A program made the translations under genes and the position numbers. 64,000 bases of DNA from Streptococcus oralis ATCC 35037 (lineage in GTDB: Bacteria > Bacillota > Bacilli > Lactobacillales > Streptococcaceae): contig NZ_LR134336.1 in assembly GCF_900637025.1 (NCBI RefSeq), forward strand, positions 512,001 to 576,000, given 5' to 3'. This document shows positions 18,418 through 27,357 of the stretch, piece after piece (positions within the stretch are counted from its first letter, which is position 1; every line of letters starts with the position of its first letter). The notes beneath the pieces are model-generated. The model was not told the DNA's origin and made no database searches. It was given only the letters and a program-made list of their open reading frames with translations.

Positions 18418-19326
18418 TTAATTATCGAATTGAACTTCTTCTAGTAGATACTCGATAAAGCGTTCGCCCATCTTAGACAGGCTGGTTTTTTCATGCTGGA
18501 TATAGACTAGTTCAATCGGGTCGTCAATGTCCAGTGGAATGGAAACGATATTGTCTCCGTTAAGGTTGCTGTTCAAAATCCCTGTTGCAATCGTGTAACC
18601 ATCCAAACCAATCAAGAGATTAAAGAGGGTGGCACGGTCGCTGACTACGATAGATTTTTTGTGGTATTCCTGAGAGAGAATCTCTTCAGAGAAGTAGAAG
18701 GAGTTGTGAGTCCCTTGGTCATAGCTGAGGTAAGGGAAGTTCTCCAAGTCTTCTAGTTTAACCTTATCTTTCTTTGCCAGAGGATTGGTCTTGCTGACGA
18801 AGATATGGGGCTGGGCTGTAAAAAGATGGTGGGCCAAGAGGTGGTTGTCATCCAGCATTTTCGTTAAAACATCACGGTTATAACTATTCAAAAAGAGGAC
18901 ACCGACTTCACTACGGAAGTTCTTGACATCGTCGATAATCTCCCAAGTCCGAGTTTCACGAAGGAAAAGTTCGTATTTTTCCATATCACTTTTTTTGAGC
19001 AAGGAGACAAAGGCATTGACTACAAAGGCATAGTGCTGAGAGGAAACACTGAAAAGTTCGCGGTGGGCGATAGGATTTTTATAGCGTTCCTCAAGAAGCT
19101 GAGTTTGCTCAACGACCTGACGGGCATAGGAGAGAAACTCCATCCCATCACGGGTTAAGGTAATGCCCTTGGGATTGCGGATAAAGATTTCAATGCCCAT
19201 TTCATTTTCCAAGTCTCGAACGGCATTGGAGAGACTAGGTTGGGTGATAAAGAGTTGCTTGGCTGCTTCATTCATAGAGCCAGTTTCGACGATTTTGATA
19301 ATATAGTGTAATTGTTGAATTCTCAT
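18418..19326 (-). CDS. LysR-family regulator, CpsY/MtaR-like
   Basis: 302-residue LysR-type regulator. The N-terminal winged helix (about 1-60) contains the typical GSMNEAAKQLFITQPSLSNAVRDLE helix-turn-helix region, written here in part, and a periplasmic-binding-like effector domain follows. The N-terminus matches, from memory, streptococcal CpsY/MtaR, regulators tied to methionine uptake and envelope fitness. The ATG at 19326 is chosen over an upstream in-frame start because TACAAT ends exactly six bases before it. No Shine-Dalgarno is present, so a leaderless mRNA is predicted. It is divergent from yqgQ and upstream of the amidase. Confidence 0.85.
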   Translation of the reverse strand: MRIQQLHYIIKIVETGSMNEAAKQLFITQPSLSNAVRDLENEMGIEIFIRNPKGITLTRDGMEFLSYARQVVEQTQLLEERYKNPIAHRELFSVSSQHYAFVVNAFVSLLKKSDMEKYELFLRETRTWEIIDDVKNFRSEVGVLFLNSYNRDVLTKMLDDNHLLAHHLFTAQPHIFVSKTNPLAKKDKVKLEDLENFPYLSYDQGTHNSFYFSEEILSQEYHKKSIVVSDRATLFNLLIGLDGYTIATGILNSNLNGDNIVSIPLDIDDPIELVYIQHEKTSLSKMGERFIEYLLEEVQFDN

Positions 19327-19332
19327 GCTTTT

Positions 19333-19365
19333 ATTGTACCATACTTGCGGAAGAATGGGCAATGA
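19333..19365 (-). promoter_or_regulatory. Promoter of the LysR gene
   Basis: On the minus strand: TTGCCC, 18 bp, TACAAT, with TGG directly upstream of the -10. The -10 ends six bases before the ATG, placing the start of transcription on the start codon. Confidence 0.65.
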
Positions 19366-19401
19366 AGACGAAGAAAATAGGGGGAAAGAGCCGGTCCAGT
19401 A

Positions 19402-19430
19402 TTGAAAAAAAGTCTAAAATCTGTTAGAAT
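19402..19430 (+). promoter_or_regulatory. Promoter of yqgQ
   Basis: TTGAAA (19402-19407), 17 bp, TAGAAT (19425-19430) with TG one base upstream. The predicted transcription start is 19437, one base before the ATG. Confidence 0.65.
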
Positions 19431-19437
19431 GAAAGCT

Positions 19438-19662
19438 ATGAAAACATTCTATGATGTGCAGCAATTTCTCAAACAGTTTGGCATTATTGTCTATGTGGGG
19501 AAGCGCTTGTATGATATTGAACTGATGAAGCTCGAACTCTCTCGGATTTATGATGCAGGTCTGATGGACAAGCTAGACTATCTAGAGGCGGAAGCTGTTC
19601 TTCGTAGAGAGCACAAGATAGAATTAGACTACATAGAGAAAAATGGAGATAAGAACTTATGA
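19438..19662 (+). CDS. yqgQ: YqgQ family small protein (DUF910)
   Basis: 74-residue acidic helical protein starting MKTFYDVQQFLKQFG, characteristic of the Firmicutes YqgQ family, which has no assigned biochemical role. The ATG at 19438 is preferred over an in-frame start at 19402 because the latter is the -35 box. No Shine-Dalgarno sequence is possible between promoter and ATG. The stop overlaps the rhodanese start (ATGA), so the two form an operon; a rhodanese next to yqgQ is common in Firmicutes. Confidence 0.85.
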   Translation: MKTFYDVQQFLKQFGIIVYVGKRLYDIELMKLELSRIYDAGLMDKLDYLEAEAVLRREHKIELDYIEKNGDKNL

Positions 19663-20039
19663 CAATTTGGATTTTGTGGGGAATCGTACTAGCGATGGCG
19701 GCTTGGATGGGGTATAACTACCTTCGTATTCGTCGTGCGGCTAAGATTGTAGACAATGCAGAATTTGAAGCCTTGATTCGGAAAGGACAGTTGATTGATG
19801 TCCGTGATGCAGCAGAATTTCACAGAAAACACATTCTTGGTGCGCGCAATATTCCTTCAAATCAGTTGAAGTCAAGCCTTGCAGCCCTTCGCAAGGATAA
19901 ACCTGTCCTTCTCTACGAAAACCAACGCGGACAACGAGTGACCAATGCAGCACTTTATCTGAAAAAACAAGGTTTCTCTGAAATTTATATCCTTTCTTAT
20001 GGGTTGGATTCTTGGAACGGGAAGGTCAAGACGAGTTAA
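19659..20039 (+). CDS. Membrane-anchored rhodanese-like protein
   Basis: 126 residues: an N-terminal transmembrane helix (about 3-22), then a single rhodanese domain (LIDVRDAAEFHRKHILGARNIPSN). At the position of the catalytic loop the sequence reads LLYENQRGQR, without the usual Cys, so sulfur transfer activity is doubtful. It overlaps yqgQ by four bases. The arrangement matches YibN-like proteins. It may bind or sense rather than catalyse. Confidence 0.82.
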   Translation: MTIWILWGIVLAMAAWMGYNYLRIRRAAKIVDNAEFEALIRKGQLIDVRDAAEFHRKHILGARNIPSNQLKSSLAALRKDKPVLLYENQRGQRVTNAALYLKKQGFSEIYILSYGLDSWNGKVKTS

Positions 20040-20125
20040 CATTCTATTAAAATCTGTCGAATGGTAGATAAAGCTAGTATCTTAAGGTATCATCATTTAT
20101 ATTAAATTTAAGGAGATTTTATAAT

Positions 20126-20386
20126 ATGAATTCACAACAAAAGAAAAAAACTTCACTTATTTTAGGTATCTTATCTATCGTCCTTGGTTTGCTATTTCCA
20201 ATAGTAGGTCTGATTTTGGGGATCATAGGATTGGTCTTGGCTTTTTCATACCAAAAAGAATCTGGACTAGACTATAAAACAGAAAAAATTCTCAACATCG
20301 TAGGACTTGTGGTTTCTGTACTTAACTGGATTGTAGCTGTCGCAGTATTTTTTAGAATTGTAGCTGTTGCAGTATTTTTTAGATAA
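20126..20386 (+). CDS. Small membrane protein (DUF4190-like) with duplicated C-terminus
   Basis: 86 residues: a basic N-terminus, a long hydrophobic pair of helices (about 10-44), a polar loop and a last hydrophobic segment. The C-terminus ends with the nine-residue unit IVAVAVFFR twice, encoded by a 27-bp tandem duplication. AAGGAG precedes the ATG. The layout resembles small DUF4190-type membrane proteins, whose function is unknown. Confidence 0.72.
   Translation: MNSQQKKKTSLILGILSIVLGLLFPIVGLILGIIGLVLAFSYQKESGLDYKTEKILNIVGLVVSVLNWIVAVAVFFRIVAVAVFFR
20330..20383 (+). repeat. 27-bp tandem duplication at a gene end
   Basis: Copies at 20330-20356 and 20357-20383 differ at one base (C/T, synonymous). 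The stop codon follows directly. Confidence 0.92.
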
Positions 20387-20395
20387 GCAAAAAAT

Positions 20396-20424
20396 AAAAA
20401 AGCTTTAAATTTAAAGCTTTTTTA
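20396..20424. terminator. Bidirectional terminator
   Basis: A-run, the perfect palindrome AGCTTTAAATTTAAAGCT, then a T-run, between the convergent small membrane gene and rsuA. Confidence 0.88.
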
Positions 20425-20426
20425 TT

Positions 20427-21152
20427 TTATCGACTCATCTCTAAGTAGTTTTTTATGATTTCCAATTCCTCTGGATTCAAAGGACGGTATTGCCCTTCTG
20501 CAAGTTCTGAATCTAACGTAAAATCACCGAACTGAACTCGTTTGAGAGTGGTCACCTTGACACCAACTGAGAGGAACATTTTTTTAACCTGATGAAATTT
20601 GCCTTCTGAGATGGTGATGGAGGCACGGCTCTCTGTTGGGCTTGCGGACAGAATATCTAGTTTTGCAGGTTTACAAGTGGTCCCATCTAAAAAGACAATC
20701 CCCTCTTTGAAGTACTGAATATGGTCTGGTGTGAGCAGTCCGTTGACCACCACTTGATAGGATTTATCGACATGGTACTGGGGATGAAGGAGTTGAAAAC
20801 CAAGAGGTCCATTGTCTGTCAAAAGCAGTAGTCCCGTCGTATCGCGGTCTAGTCTGCCGACAGCATAGAGTTGGTCAGACTGGATGTCCGGAGGAAGGAG
20901 GTCCATGACGGTTGGTAGGCCCTTATCCTTGCTAGCTGTAACGCTTCCGTTTGGTTTATGAAGCATGAGGTAGGTGTGCTCGTATCCTTGAATCTGCCGT
21001 CCTTGAAAGACTAGTTTCTGCAATCCAGTGTCGACATTTTGAGCGAGAGAGCGAGCTGGACAATCGTCCACTAGGATTTCTTTTTTCAAAAGTGCCTGTT
21101 TCATAGCCTTGCGACTGACCATTTCTTGGGCTAATAATCTATCTAAACGCAT
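20427..21152 (-). CDS. rsuA: 16S rRNA pseudouridine synthase, RsuA family
   Basis: 241 residues. The N-terminal S4-like RNA-binding domain (MRLDRLLAQEMVSRKAMKQ) is followed by the synthase domain with the catalytic Asp in GRLDRDTTGLLLL (near residue 102) and a C-terminal KFHQVKKMF motif. It is expected to isomerise a uridine of 16S rRNA in the cytosol. The -10 TAAGAT with TG extension ends only eight bases before the ATG and no ribosome-binding site is present, suggesting a 5' leader of about two bases. Confidence 0.88.
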   Translation of the reverse strand: MRLDRLLAQEMVSRKAMKQALLKKEILVDDCPARSLAQNVDTGLQKLVFQGRQIQGYEHTYLMLHKPNGSVTASKDKGLPTVMDLLPPDIQSDQLYAVGRLDRDTTGLLLLTDNGPLGFQLLHPQYHVDKSYQVVVNGLLTPDHIQYFKEGIVFLDGTTCKPAKLDILSASPTESRASITISEGKFHQVKKMFLSVGVKVTTLKRVQFGDFTLDSELAEGQYRPLNPEELEIIKNYLEMSR

Positions 21153-21160
21153 ACCAGCTT

Positions 21161-21169
21161 ATCTTATCA
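21161..21169 (-). promoter_or_regulatory. Extended -10 promoter of rsuA
   Basis: On the minus strand TG-A-TAAGAT, with a TTTTCA 17 bp upstream as a poor -35. Eight bases separate the -10 from the ATG. Confidence 0.5.
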
Positions 21170-21261
21170 TAAGTCTCTGACTTTGAAAAGAGTTGCCTTG
21201 ACTAGAAAAGCAGAGTGAAAACATTTACACTTAGCTGAACTGTGATTTTTGAATGAGACTG

Positions 21262-21270
21262 TGGTATAAT
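21262..21270 (+). promoter_or_regulatory. Extended -10 promoter of typA
   Basis: TG-G-TATAAT, consensus extended -10; no clear -35. The leader is about 34 nt and includes AGAGGAAA as ribosome-binding site. Confidence 0.6.
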
Positions 21271-21310
21271 TGTTCAGTTAGAAATAAAAATTTAAATATT
21301 AGAGGAAATC

Positions 21311-23152
21311 ATGACAAAATTAAGAGAAGATATCCGTAACATTGCGATTATCGCCCACGTTGACCACGGTAAAACAACCCTCGTTGACGAATTATTGAAA
21401 CAATCAGAAACGCTTGATGCACGTACTGAATTGGCAGAGCGCGCTATGGACTCAAACGATATCGAGAAAGAGCGTGGAATAACCATCCTTGCGAAAAACA
21501 CTGCCGTTGCCTACAACGGAACTCGTATCAATATCATGGATACACCAGGACACGCGGACTTCGGTGGAGAAGTTGAGCGTATCATGAAAATGGTTGACGG
21601 TGTTGTCTTGGTCGTGGATGCCTACGAAGGAACCATGCCACAAACTCGTTTCGTATTGAAAAAAGCCTTGGAACAAAACCTTGTTCCAATCGTGGTTGTC
21701 AACAAAATCGATAAACCATCAGCTCGTCCAGCAGAAGTAGTGGACGAAGTCTTGGAACTTTTCATCGAGCTTGGTGCAGATGATGACCAGCTTGATTTCC
21801 CAGTGGTGTATGCTTCAGCTATCAACGGAACATCTTCATTGTCAGATGATCCAGCTGACCAAGAAGCTACGATGGCACCAATCTTTGACACCATTATCGA
21901 CCACATCCCAGCTCCAGTAGACAACTCAGATGAGCCTTTGCAATTCCAAGTGTCACTTTTGGACTACAATGACTTCGTTGGACGTATCGGTATCGGTCGT
22001 GTCTTCCGTGGTACTGTTAAGGTTGGGGACCAAGTTACCCTTTCTAAACTAGATGGTACAACGAAGAACTTCCGTGTTACAAAACTCTTCGGTTTCTTTG
22101 GTTTGGAACGTCGTGAAATCCAAGAAGCCAAAGCTGGTGACTTGATTGCCGTTTCCGGTATGGAAGACATCTTTGTCGGTGAAACCATCACTCCGACAGA
22201 CGCAGTTGAAGCACTTCCAATCCTACACATCGATGAGCCAACTCTTCAAATGACTTTCTTGGTCAACAATTCACCATTTGCTGGTAAAGAAGGTAAATGG
22301 GTGACTTCTCGTAAGGTGGAAGAACGCTTGCAGGCAGAATTGCAAACAGACGTTTCCCTTCGTGTTGACCCAACGGATTCACCAGATAAATGGACAGTTT
22401 CAGGACGTGGAGAATTGCACTTGTCAATCCTGATCGAAACCATGCGCCGTGAGGGTTATGAACTTCAAGTATCTCGTCCAGAGGTTATCGTAAAAGAGAT
22501 TGATGGTGTTAAATGTGAACCATTTGAACGTGTTCAAATCGATACTCCAGAAGAATACCAAGGATCTGTTATCCAAAGCCTTTCTGAACGTAAGGGTGAA
22601 ATGTTGGATATGATTTCAACTGGTAATGGTCAAACTCGTTTGGTCTTCCTTGTTCCAGCGCGTGGTTTGATCGGTTACTCAACTGAGTTCTTGTCAATGA
22701 CTCGTGGTTACGGTATCATGAACCATACCTTCGACCAATACTTGCCATTGATTCCAGGTGAAATTGGTGGACGTCACCGTGGTGCCCTTGTTTCCATCGA
22801 TGCTGGTAAGGCAACAACATACTCAATCATGTCTATCGAAGAACGTGGTACAATCTTTGTCAACCCAGGTACTGAGGTTTACGAAGGAATGATTATCGGT
22901 GAAAACTCTCGTGAAAACGATTTGACAGTTAACATCACTAAGGCCAAACAAATGACCAACGTTCGTTCTGCAACCAAGGACCAAACAGCGGTTATCAAGA
23001 CACCTCGTATCTTGACCCTTGAAGAGTCTCTTGAGTTCTTGAACGACGATGAGTACATGGAAGTAACGCCTGAGTCAATCCGTTTGCGTAAGCAAATCCT
23101 CAACAAGGCAGAGCGCGAGAAAGCCAACAAAAAGAAAAAATCAGCTGAATAA
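21311..23152 (+). CDS. typA: Ribosome-associated GTPase TypA/BipA
   Basis: 613-residue translational GTPase. The G domain has [10 protein letters not shown] (G1), RGITI (G2), DTPGHADF (G3) and NKID (G4), followed by domains II, III and V as in EF-G and the BipA-specific C-terminus. It binds ribosomes and affects assembly and stress or cold adaptation. Codon use is strongly biased, as expected for an abundant protein. It is followed after 19 bases by a small membrane-protein gene within the same unit. Confidence 0.97.
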   Translation: MTKLREDIRNIAIIAHVDHGKTTLVDELLKQSETLDARTELAERAMDSNDIEKERGITILAKNTAVAYNGTRINIMDTPGHADFGGEVERIMKMVDGVVLVVDAYEGTMPQTRFVLKKALEQNLVPIVVVNKIDKPSARPAEVVDEVLELFIELGADDDQLDFPVVYASAINGTSSLSDDPADQEATMAPIFDTIIDHIPAPVDNSDEPLQFQVSLLDYNDFVGRIGIGRVFRGTVKVGDQVTLSKLDGTTKNFRVTKLFGFFGLERREIQEAKAGDLIAVSGMEDIFVGETITPTDAVEALPILHIDEPTLQMTFLVNNSPFAGKEGKWVTSRKVEERLQAELQTDVSLRVDPTDSPDKWTVSGRGELHLSILIETMRREGYELQVSRPEVIVKEIDGVKCEPFERVQIDTPEEYQGSVIQSLSERKGEMLDMISTGNGQTRLVFLVPARGLIGYSTEFLSMTRGYGIMNHTFDQYLPLIPGEIGGRHRGALVSIDAGKATTYSIMSIEERGTIFVNPGTEVYEGMIIGENSRENDLTVNITKAKQMTNVRSATKDQTAVIKTPRILTLEESLEFLNDDEYMEVTPESIRLRKQILNKAEREKANKKKKSAE

Positions 23153-23171
23153 GAGCTAGAAAGAGATAAAG

Positions 23172-23426
23172 ATGGTCTATTTAATCATAGGGATACTCTT
23201 ATTACTACTCTATGTATTTGCGACACCCCAAAGTATCAAAGGAACAGTCAACATCGTTATCTTGGTCTTTGTAGTTGTTGCTCTCTTGATTTTGCTGATG
23301 TTGTCCATCTTGCAAATCTTCCAATTACCGACAGAATTCTTTGTCACAATAGCCATGCTTGCCCTAGCCTACTTTAGCTTGAGGGACATTACGCTCATGT
23401 CTGTAAAAAAGAGCAAAAGAAGATAA
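23172..23426 (+). CDS. Small membrane protein, DUF3165 family
   Basis: 84 residues with three hydrophobic segments (about 2-18, 23-45, 54-70) and a basic tail KKSKRR. A GAAAGAGA purine stretch serves as a weak ribosome-binding site, 19 bases after typA, so co-transcription is likely. The family is known from streptococci only as DUF3165; no function can be read from the sequence. Confidence 0.8.
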   Translation: MVYLIIGILLLLLYVFATPQSIKGTVNIVILVFVVVALLILLMLSILQIFQLPTEFFVTIAMLALAYFSLRDITLMSVKKSKRR

Positions 23427-23430
23427 ATAG

Positions 23431-23455
23431 AAAGAGAGCTATGGCTCTCTTTTTC
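23431..23455 (+). terminator. Terminator of the typA unit
   Basis: AAAGAGAGC/GCTCTCTTT stem with TATG loop and T-run. Confidence 0.88.
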
Positions 23456-23507
23456 GATGTCAGAATGAGGACTAGAGCATTTTCGTTTAGTATTATTTCC
23501 ATAAAAA

Positions 23508-23516
23508 TGGTAAAAT
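23508..23516 (+). promoter_or_regulatory. Extended -10 promoter of murD
   Basis: TG-G-TAAAAT; no good -35. It is followed by GGAGT-type ribosome-binding sites before the ATG at 23544. Confidence 0.5.
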
Positions 23517-23543
23517 AGTAGGAGTAGAAATGGAGTTTGAGAC

Positions 23544-24896
23544 ATGAAAGTAATCGATCAATTTAAAAATAAGAAAGTTCTTGTTTTAGGTTTGGCTAAG
23601 TCTGGTGAGTCTGCGGCCCGTTTGCTAGACAAGCTAGGAGCTATTGTGACAGTAAATGACGGCAAGCCTTTTGAGGAAAATCCTGCTGCTCAAAGCTTGC
23701 TAGAAGAGGGAATCAAGGTTGTCACTGGTGGGCATCCTTTGGAGCTCTTGGATGAAGATTTTGCTCTGATGGTGAAAAATCCAGGTATCCCGTATAGCAA
23801 TCCCATGATTGAAAAGGCATTGGCAAAGGGGATTCCAGTCTTGACTGAGGTGGAATTGGCTTATTTGATTTCAGAAGCGCCAATTATCGGTATCACTGGT
23901 TCAAATGGGAAAACCACTACAACGACGATGATTGGGGAAGTTTTGACTGCTGCTGGTCAACGCGGTCTCTTGTCAGGGAACATCGGCTATCCTGCTAGTC
24001 AAGTGGCTCAAACTGCAACAGCCAAGGACACGCTCGTCATGGAACTTTCTTCTTTCCAACTGATGGGTGTTCAAGAATTCCATCCTGAGATTGCGGTTAT
24101 TACCAACCTCATGCCAACTCATATCGACTATCATGGTTCTTTTGAGGAGTATGTGGCAGCTAAGTGGAATATCCAGAACAAGATGACAGCAGCTGATTTC
24201 CTTGTCTTGAACTTTAACCAAGACTTGGCAAAAGAATTGGCTACCAAAACACAAGCTACTGTTGTACCATTTTCAACACAGGAAAAGGTTGATGGAGCTT
24301 ATTTGGAAGATGGTCAACTCTACTTCCGTGGAGAAGTGGTCATGGCAGCTAGTGAAATCGGTGTTCCAGGTAGCCACAATGTAGAAAATGCCCTTGCGAC
24401 TATTGCTGTAGCCAAGCTCCGTGGTGTGGATAACCAAACCATCAAGGAAACTCTTTCAGCCTTTGGTGGTGTCAAACACCGTCTCCAATTTGTGGATGAA
24501 ATTCAGGGTGTCAAATTCTATAACGATAGCAAATCAACCAATATCTTAGCGACTCAAAAAGCCTTGTCAGGATTTGACAACAGCAAGGTCATCTTGATTG
24601 CAGGTGGTTTGGACCGTGGTAATGAGTTTGACGAGCTGGTGCCAGACATTACTGGACTCAAGAAGATGGTTATCCTTGGTCAGTCTGCAGAACGTGTCAA
24701 ACGGGCAGCGGATAAGGCTGGTGTGGCTTATGTAGATGCGACAGATATTGCAGATGCGACCCGCAAGGCTTATGAACTCGCGACTCAAGGAGATGTGGTT
24801 CTCCTCAGTCCTGCCAATGCTAGCTGGGATATGTATGCTAACTTTGAAGTACGTGGCGACCTCTTTATCGACACAGTAGCGGAGTTAAAGGAATAA
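23544..24896 (+). CDS. murD: UDP-N-acetylmuramoyl-L-alanine:D-glutamate ligase
   Basis: 450-residue cytosolic Mur ligase that adds D-glutamate to UDP-MurNAc-L-Ala in peptidoglycan precursor synthesis. It shows the N-terminal Rossmann-like domain ([12 protein letters not shown]), the ATP-binding [12 protein letters not shown] (near residue 116), HIDYHGS with the central-domain metal site, and the C-terminal NDSKSTN and [10 protein letters not shown] motifs. First gene of the murD-murG-divIB division cluster; one base separates its stop from murG. Confidence 0.97.
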   Translation: MKVIDQFKNKKVLVLGLAKSGESAARLLDKLGAIVTVNDGKPFEENPAAQSLLEEGIKVVTGGHPLELLDEDFALMVKNPGIPYSNPMIEKALAKGIPVLTEVELAYLISEAPIIGITGSNGKTTTTTMIGEVLTAAGQRGLLSGNIGYPASQVAQTATAKDTLVMELSSFQLMGVQEFHPEIAVITNLMPTHIDYHGSFEEYVAAKWNIQNKMTAADFLVLNFNQDLAKELATKTQATVVPFSTQEKVDGAYLEDGQLYFRGEVVMAASEIGVPGSHNVENALATIAVAKLRGVDNQTIKETLSAFGGVKHRLQFVDEIQGVKFYNDSKSTNILATQKALSGFDNSKVILIAGGLDRGNEFDELVPDITGLKKMVILGQSAERVKRAADKAGVAYVDATDIADATRKAYELATQGDVVLLSPANASWDMYANFEVRGDLFIDTVAELKE

Positions 24897-24897
24897 T

Positions 24898-25956
24898 ATG
24901 AAAAAAATTGTCTTTACAGGTGGGGGGACGGTTGGACACGTGACCCTCAACCTTTTGTTAATGCCCAAGTTCATAGAAGATGGCTGGGAAGTCCACTATA
25001 TCGGGGACAAGCGTGGGATCGAACACCAAGAAATCCTCAAGTCAGGTCTGGATGTGACCTTCCATTCCATAGCGACAGGGAAATTGCGTCGTTACTTCTC
25101 CTGGCAAAACATGCTAGATGTCTTTAAAGTTGCCTGGGGTATCGTCCAATCTCTCTTTATCATGTTACGACTGCGTCCACAGGCTCTTTTTTCAAAGGGG
25201 GGCTTTGTCTCTGTACCGCCTGTTATCGCAGCGCGTGTGTCAGGAGTACCTGTCTTTATCCACGAATCGGACCTATCCATGGGCTTGGCCAATAAAATCG
25301 CCTATAAATTCGCAACCAAAATGTACTCTACTTTTGAGCAGCCTGCTAGCCTTGTTAAGGTAGAGCACGTGGGAGCAGTGACCAAGGTAACAGGTCAAGA
25401 GACGCCAGAACCAGACGAGTTGGTGGATATCCAAACTCACTTTAATCCTAAATTGCCAACGGTATTGTTTGTCGGTGGTTCTGCAGGAGCTCGTGTATTT
25501 AACCAATTGGTGACAGACCATAAAAAAGAGTTGACAGAGCGCTACAATATTATCAATTTAACTGGAGATTCTAGCCTCAATGAGTTGAGTCAAAATCTCT
25601 TTCGTGTTGATTATGTGACGGATCTCTATCAACCCTTGATGAAGATGGCAGATGTGGTGGTAACGCGTGGCGGTGCTAATACGATTTTTGAGCTCTTGGC
25701 CATGGCGAAACTCCATCTCATCGTACCATTGGGTCGTGAAGCAAGTCGAGGAGATCAGATTGAAAATGCCGCCTACTTTGTAAAGAAAGGCTATGCAGAA
25801 GAACTTCAAGAAAGTGACTTGACCTTGGAAAGCTTGGAGGAGAAACTCAGTCACTTGCTTAGTCACAAGGATCAATACCAAGCTAGCATGAAGGCTTCGA
25901 CTGAATTGAAATCTCTTGCAGATTTTTACGATCTACTAAGAAAAGACCTAGCATAA
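24898..25956 (+). CDS. murG: UDP-N-acetylglucosamine transferase MurG
   Basis: 352-residue membrane-associated GT28 glycosyltransferase that converts lipid I to lipid II. The N-terminal glycine-rich loop GGGTVGHV differs slightly from the usual GGTGGH, a typical streptococcal form. [10 protein letters not shown] and [15 protein letters not shown] are the UDP-GlcNAc-binding motifs. It lies between murD and divIB, with spacings of one and nine bases, which indicates one transcript. Confidence 0.96.
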   Translation: MKKIVFTGGGTVGHVTLNLLLMPKFIEDGWEVHYIGDKRGIEHQEILKSGLDVTFHSIATGKLRRYFSWQNMLDVFKVAWGIVQSLFIMLRLRPQALFSKGGFVSVPPVIAARVSGVPVFIHESDLSMGLANKIAYKFATKMYSTFEQPASLVKVEHVGAVTKVTGQETPEPDELVDIQTHFNPKLPTVLFVGGSAGARVFNQLVTDHKKELTERYNIINLTGDSSLNELSQNLFRVDYVTDLYQPLMKMADVVVTRGGANTIFELLAMAKLHLIVPLGREASRGDQIENAAYFVKKGYAEELQESDLTLESLEEKLSHLLSHKDQYQASMKASTELKSLADFYDLLRKDLA

Positions 25957-25965
25957 GGAATATCA

Positions 25966-27129
25966 ATGTCAAAGGATAAGAAAAAAGAATCAAACCAGAA
26001 GCAAGAATTGTCTGAATGGCAGAAACGAAACCAGGAATACCTGAAGAAGAAGGCTGAGGAAGAAGCTGCCCTTGCTGAAGAGAAGGAAAAGGAAAAACAA
26101 GCTCGAAAAGAAGCCAACTCGAAACTATTGGAGGAATCCAAGAAATCATCGAGTGAGTCAGATGAGGAAGTCTCAAGTCCGAGCAAGGAACCATCCGAAA
26201 AAGAAGAAAAATCTCAAAAGGATAATCCTAAGGTCAAAGAAGAAAAAGAGAAGAAGAAAAAAGAAAAACCAGAGAAACCAGAAAAACCTGCTAAGCCTAA
26301 AATTGCGCCTGTTCATATTTGGCGAGCTGTGAGTATCTTGGTACCGAGTGTCCTGGTCCTCCTTCTTTCAGTCTATCTGTTGACTCCGCTTTCGACCATC
26401 AAAAATATCGAGATTAAGGGAAATAGTAACACGCAGGCGGATGACATCAAACAGGCTTCTGGAATTCAAGATAGCGACTATACCTTAGCTCTATTGTTGG
26501 ATAAGGAAACATACGCTGAGCGAATCAAGTCCAACCATTGGATAGAATCAGCGAAGATTGACTATCAATTTCCGACTAACTTTACAATTGAGGTTAAGGA
26601 ATTTGATATTGTCGGTTATTATGTGTCTGGTGAAGAACATTATCCTATTCTGTCTAGTGGTACAGTAGAGTCAACTCCTGTTGATCGCTTAAACTTGCCT
26701 GAGACTTATCTGACAGTTACCTTTAACGATGAGCAGCAGGTGAAAGAACTGATCAAAGGATTGTCTACCATCAGTGAGGATATCAAGAGCCAAATCCAGA
26801 AAATCGAATTAGCGCCGAGCAAGGCAACAGCAGATCTTTTAAAAATTACCATGCTGGATACAGATGAGATTTTGGTTCCCCTATCAGAATTGAGCAAGAA
26901 ATTGCCTTATTACAGCAAAATCAAGCCCCAATTGTCAGAGCCGAGTGTAGTCGATATGGAAGCTGGAGTATACAGCTACACGATAGCGGATAAACTGATA
27001 GAAGAGGCTGAGGAAAAAGCCAAACAAGAGGCCAAGGAAGCTGAGAAGAAAAAACAGGAAGAAGAAAAGAAAAAACAAGAAGAACAGGGAAATCAAAACC
27101 AAACGAGCCAGCAATCACAGAGTCGTTAG
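25966..27129 (+). CDS. divIB: Cell division protein DivIB/FtsQ
   Basis: 387-residue bitopic divisome protein. A long, highly charged cytoplasmic N-terminus (1-115, Lys/Glu-rich) precedes one transmembrane helix (about 118-140), an external POTRA domain starting LTPLSTIKNIEIKGNS, a beta domain and a Lys/Glu/Gln-rich C-terminal tail. The overall plan equals Gram-positive DivIB, which binds FtsL and DivIC. It ends the mur/div cluster, and the PyrR attenuator follows. Confidence 0.93.
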   Translation: MSKDKKKESNQKQELSEWQKRNQEYLKKKAEEEAALAEEKEKEKQARKEANSKLLEESKKSSSESDEEVSSPSKEPSEKEEKSQKDNPKVKEEKEKKKKEKPEKPEKPAKPKIAPVHIWRAVSILVPSVLVLLLSVYLLTPLSTIKNIEIKGNSNTQADDIKQASGIQDSDYTLALLLDKETYAERIKSNHWIESAKIDYQFPTNFTIEVKEFDIVGYYVSGEEHYPILSSGTVESTPVDRLNLPETYLTVTFNDEQQVKELIKGLSTISEDIKSQIQKIELAPSKATADLLKITMLDTDEILVPLSELSKKLPYYSKIKPQLSEPSVVDMEAGVYSYTIADKLIEEAEEKAKQEAKEAEKKKQEEEKKKQEEQGNQNQTSQQSQSR

Positions 27130-27184
27130 ACTAACTTTTCCTCTTGATTTTGAATGGTATAGAAGTCCAGTTTCGAGTTTTTGC

Positions 27185-27213
27185 TTGACAAGTCCTACTA
27201 TAAATAATAGAAT
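27185..27213 (+). promoter_or_regulatory. Promoter of pyrF-pyrE
   Basis: TTGACA (27185-27190), 17 bp and TAGAAT (27208-27213). Confidence 0.7.
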
Positions 27214-27220
27214 AGAAAAA

Positions 27221-27320
27221 AACCTTTAAAGCAGTCCAGAGAGGCAGCTAAGGTTAGACGGTGAAAGGGTGGAGACTACCCATTTTTCGTGGAACCTTGC
27301 TGTTGGCAGGTTCCTTTTTT
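27221..27320 (+). promoter_or_regulatory. PyrR-dependent attenuator
   Basis: The PyrR-binding loop AGTCCAGAGAGGC (27233-27245) sits in a hairpin closed by AACCTT (27221-27226) and AAGGTT (27250-27255). A terminator follows: GGAACC (27291-27296) pairs with GGTTCC (27309-27314) and runs into six T. In the known mechanism, PyrR bound with UMP stabilises the first hairpin and lets the terminator form, lowering pyrimidine gene expression. Confidence 0.88.
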
Positions 27321-27357
27321 CATGCTCTCTAGCTTACAAAGGTAAAAGGAGAAAGGT

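Noticed and set aside
27233-27320. pyr leader considered as a T-box
   Set aside because: The PyrR loop AGTCCAGAGAGGC and its terminator are complete; no T-box motif is present.
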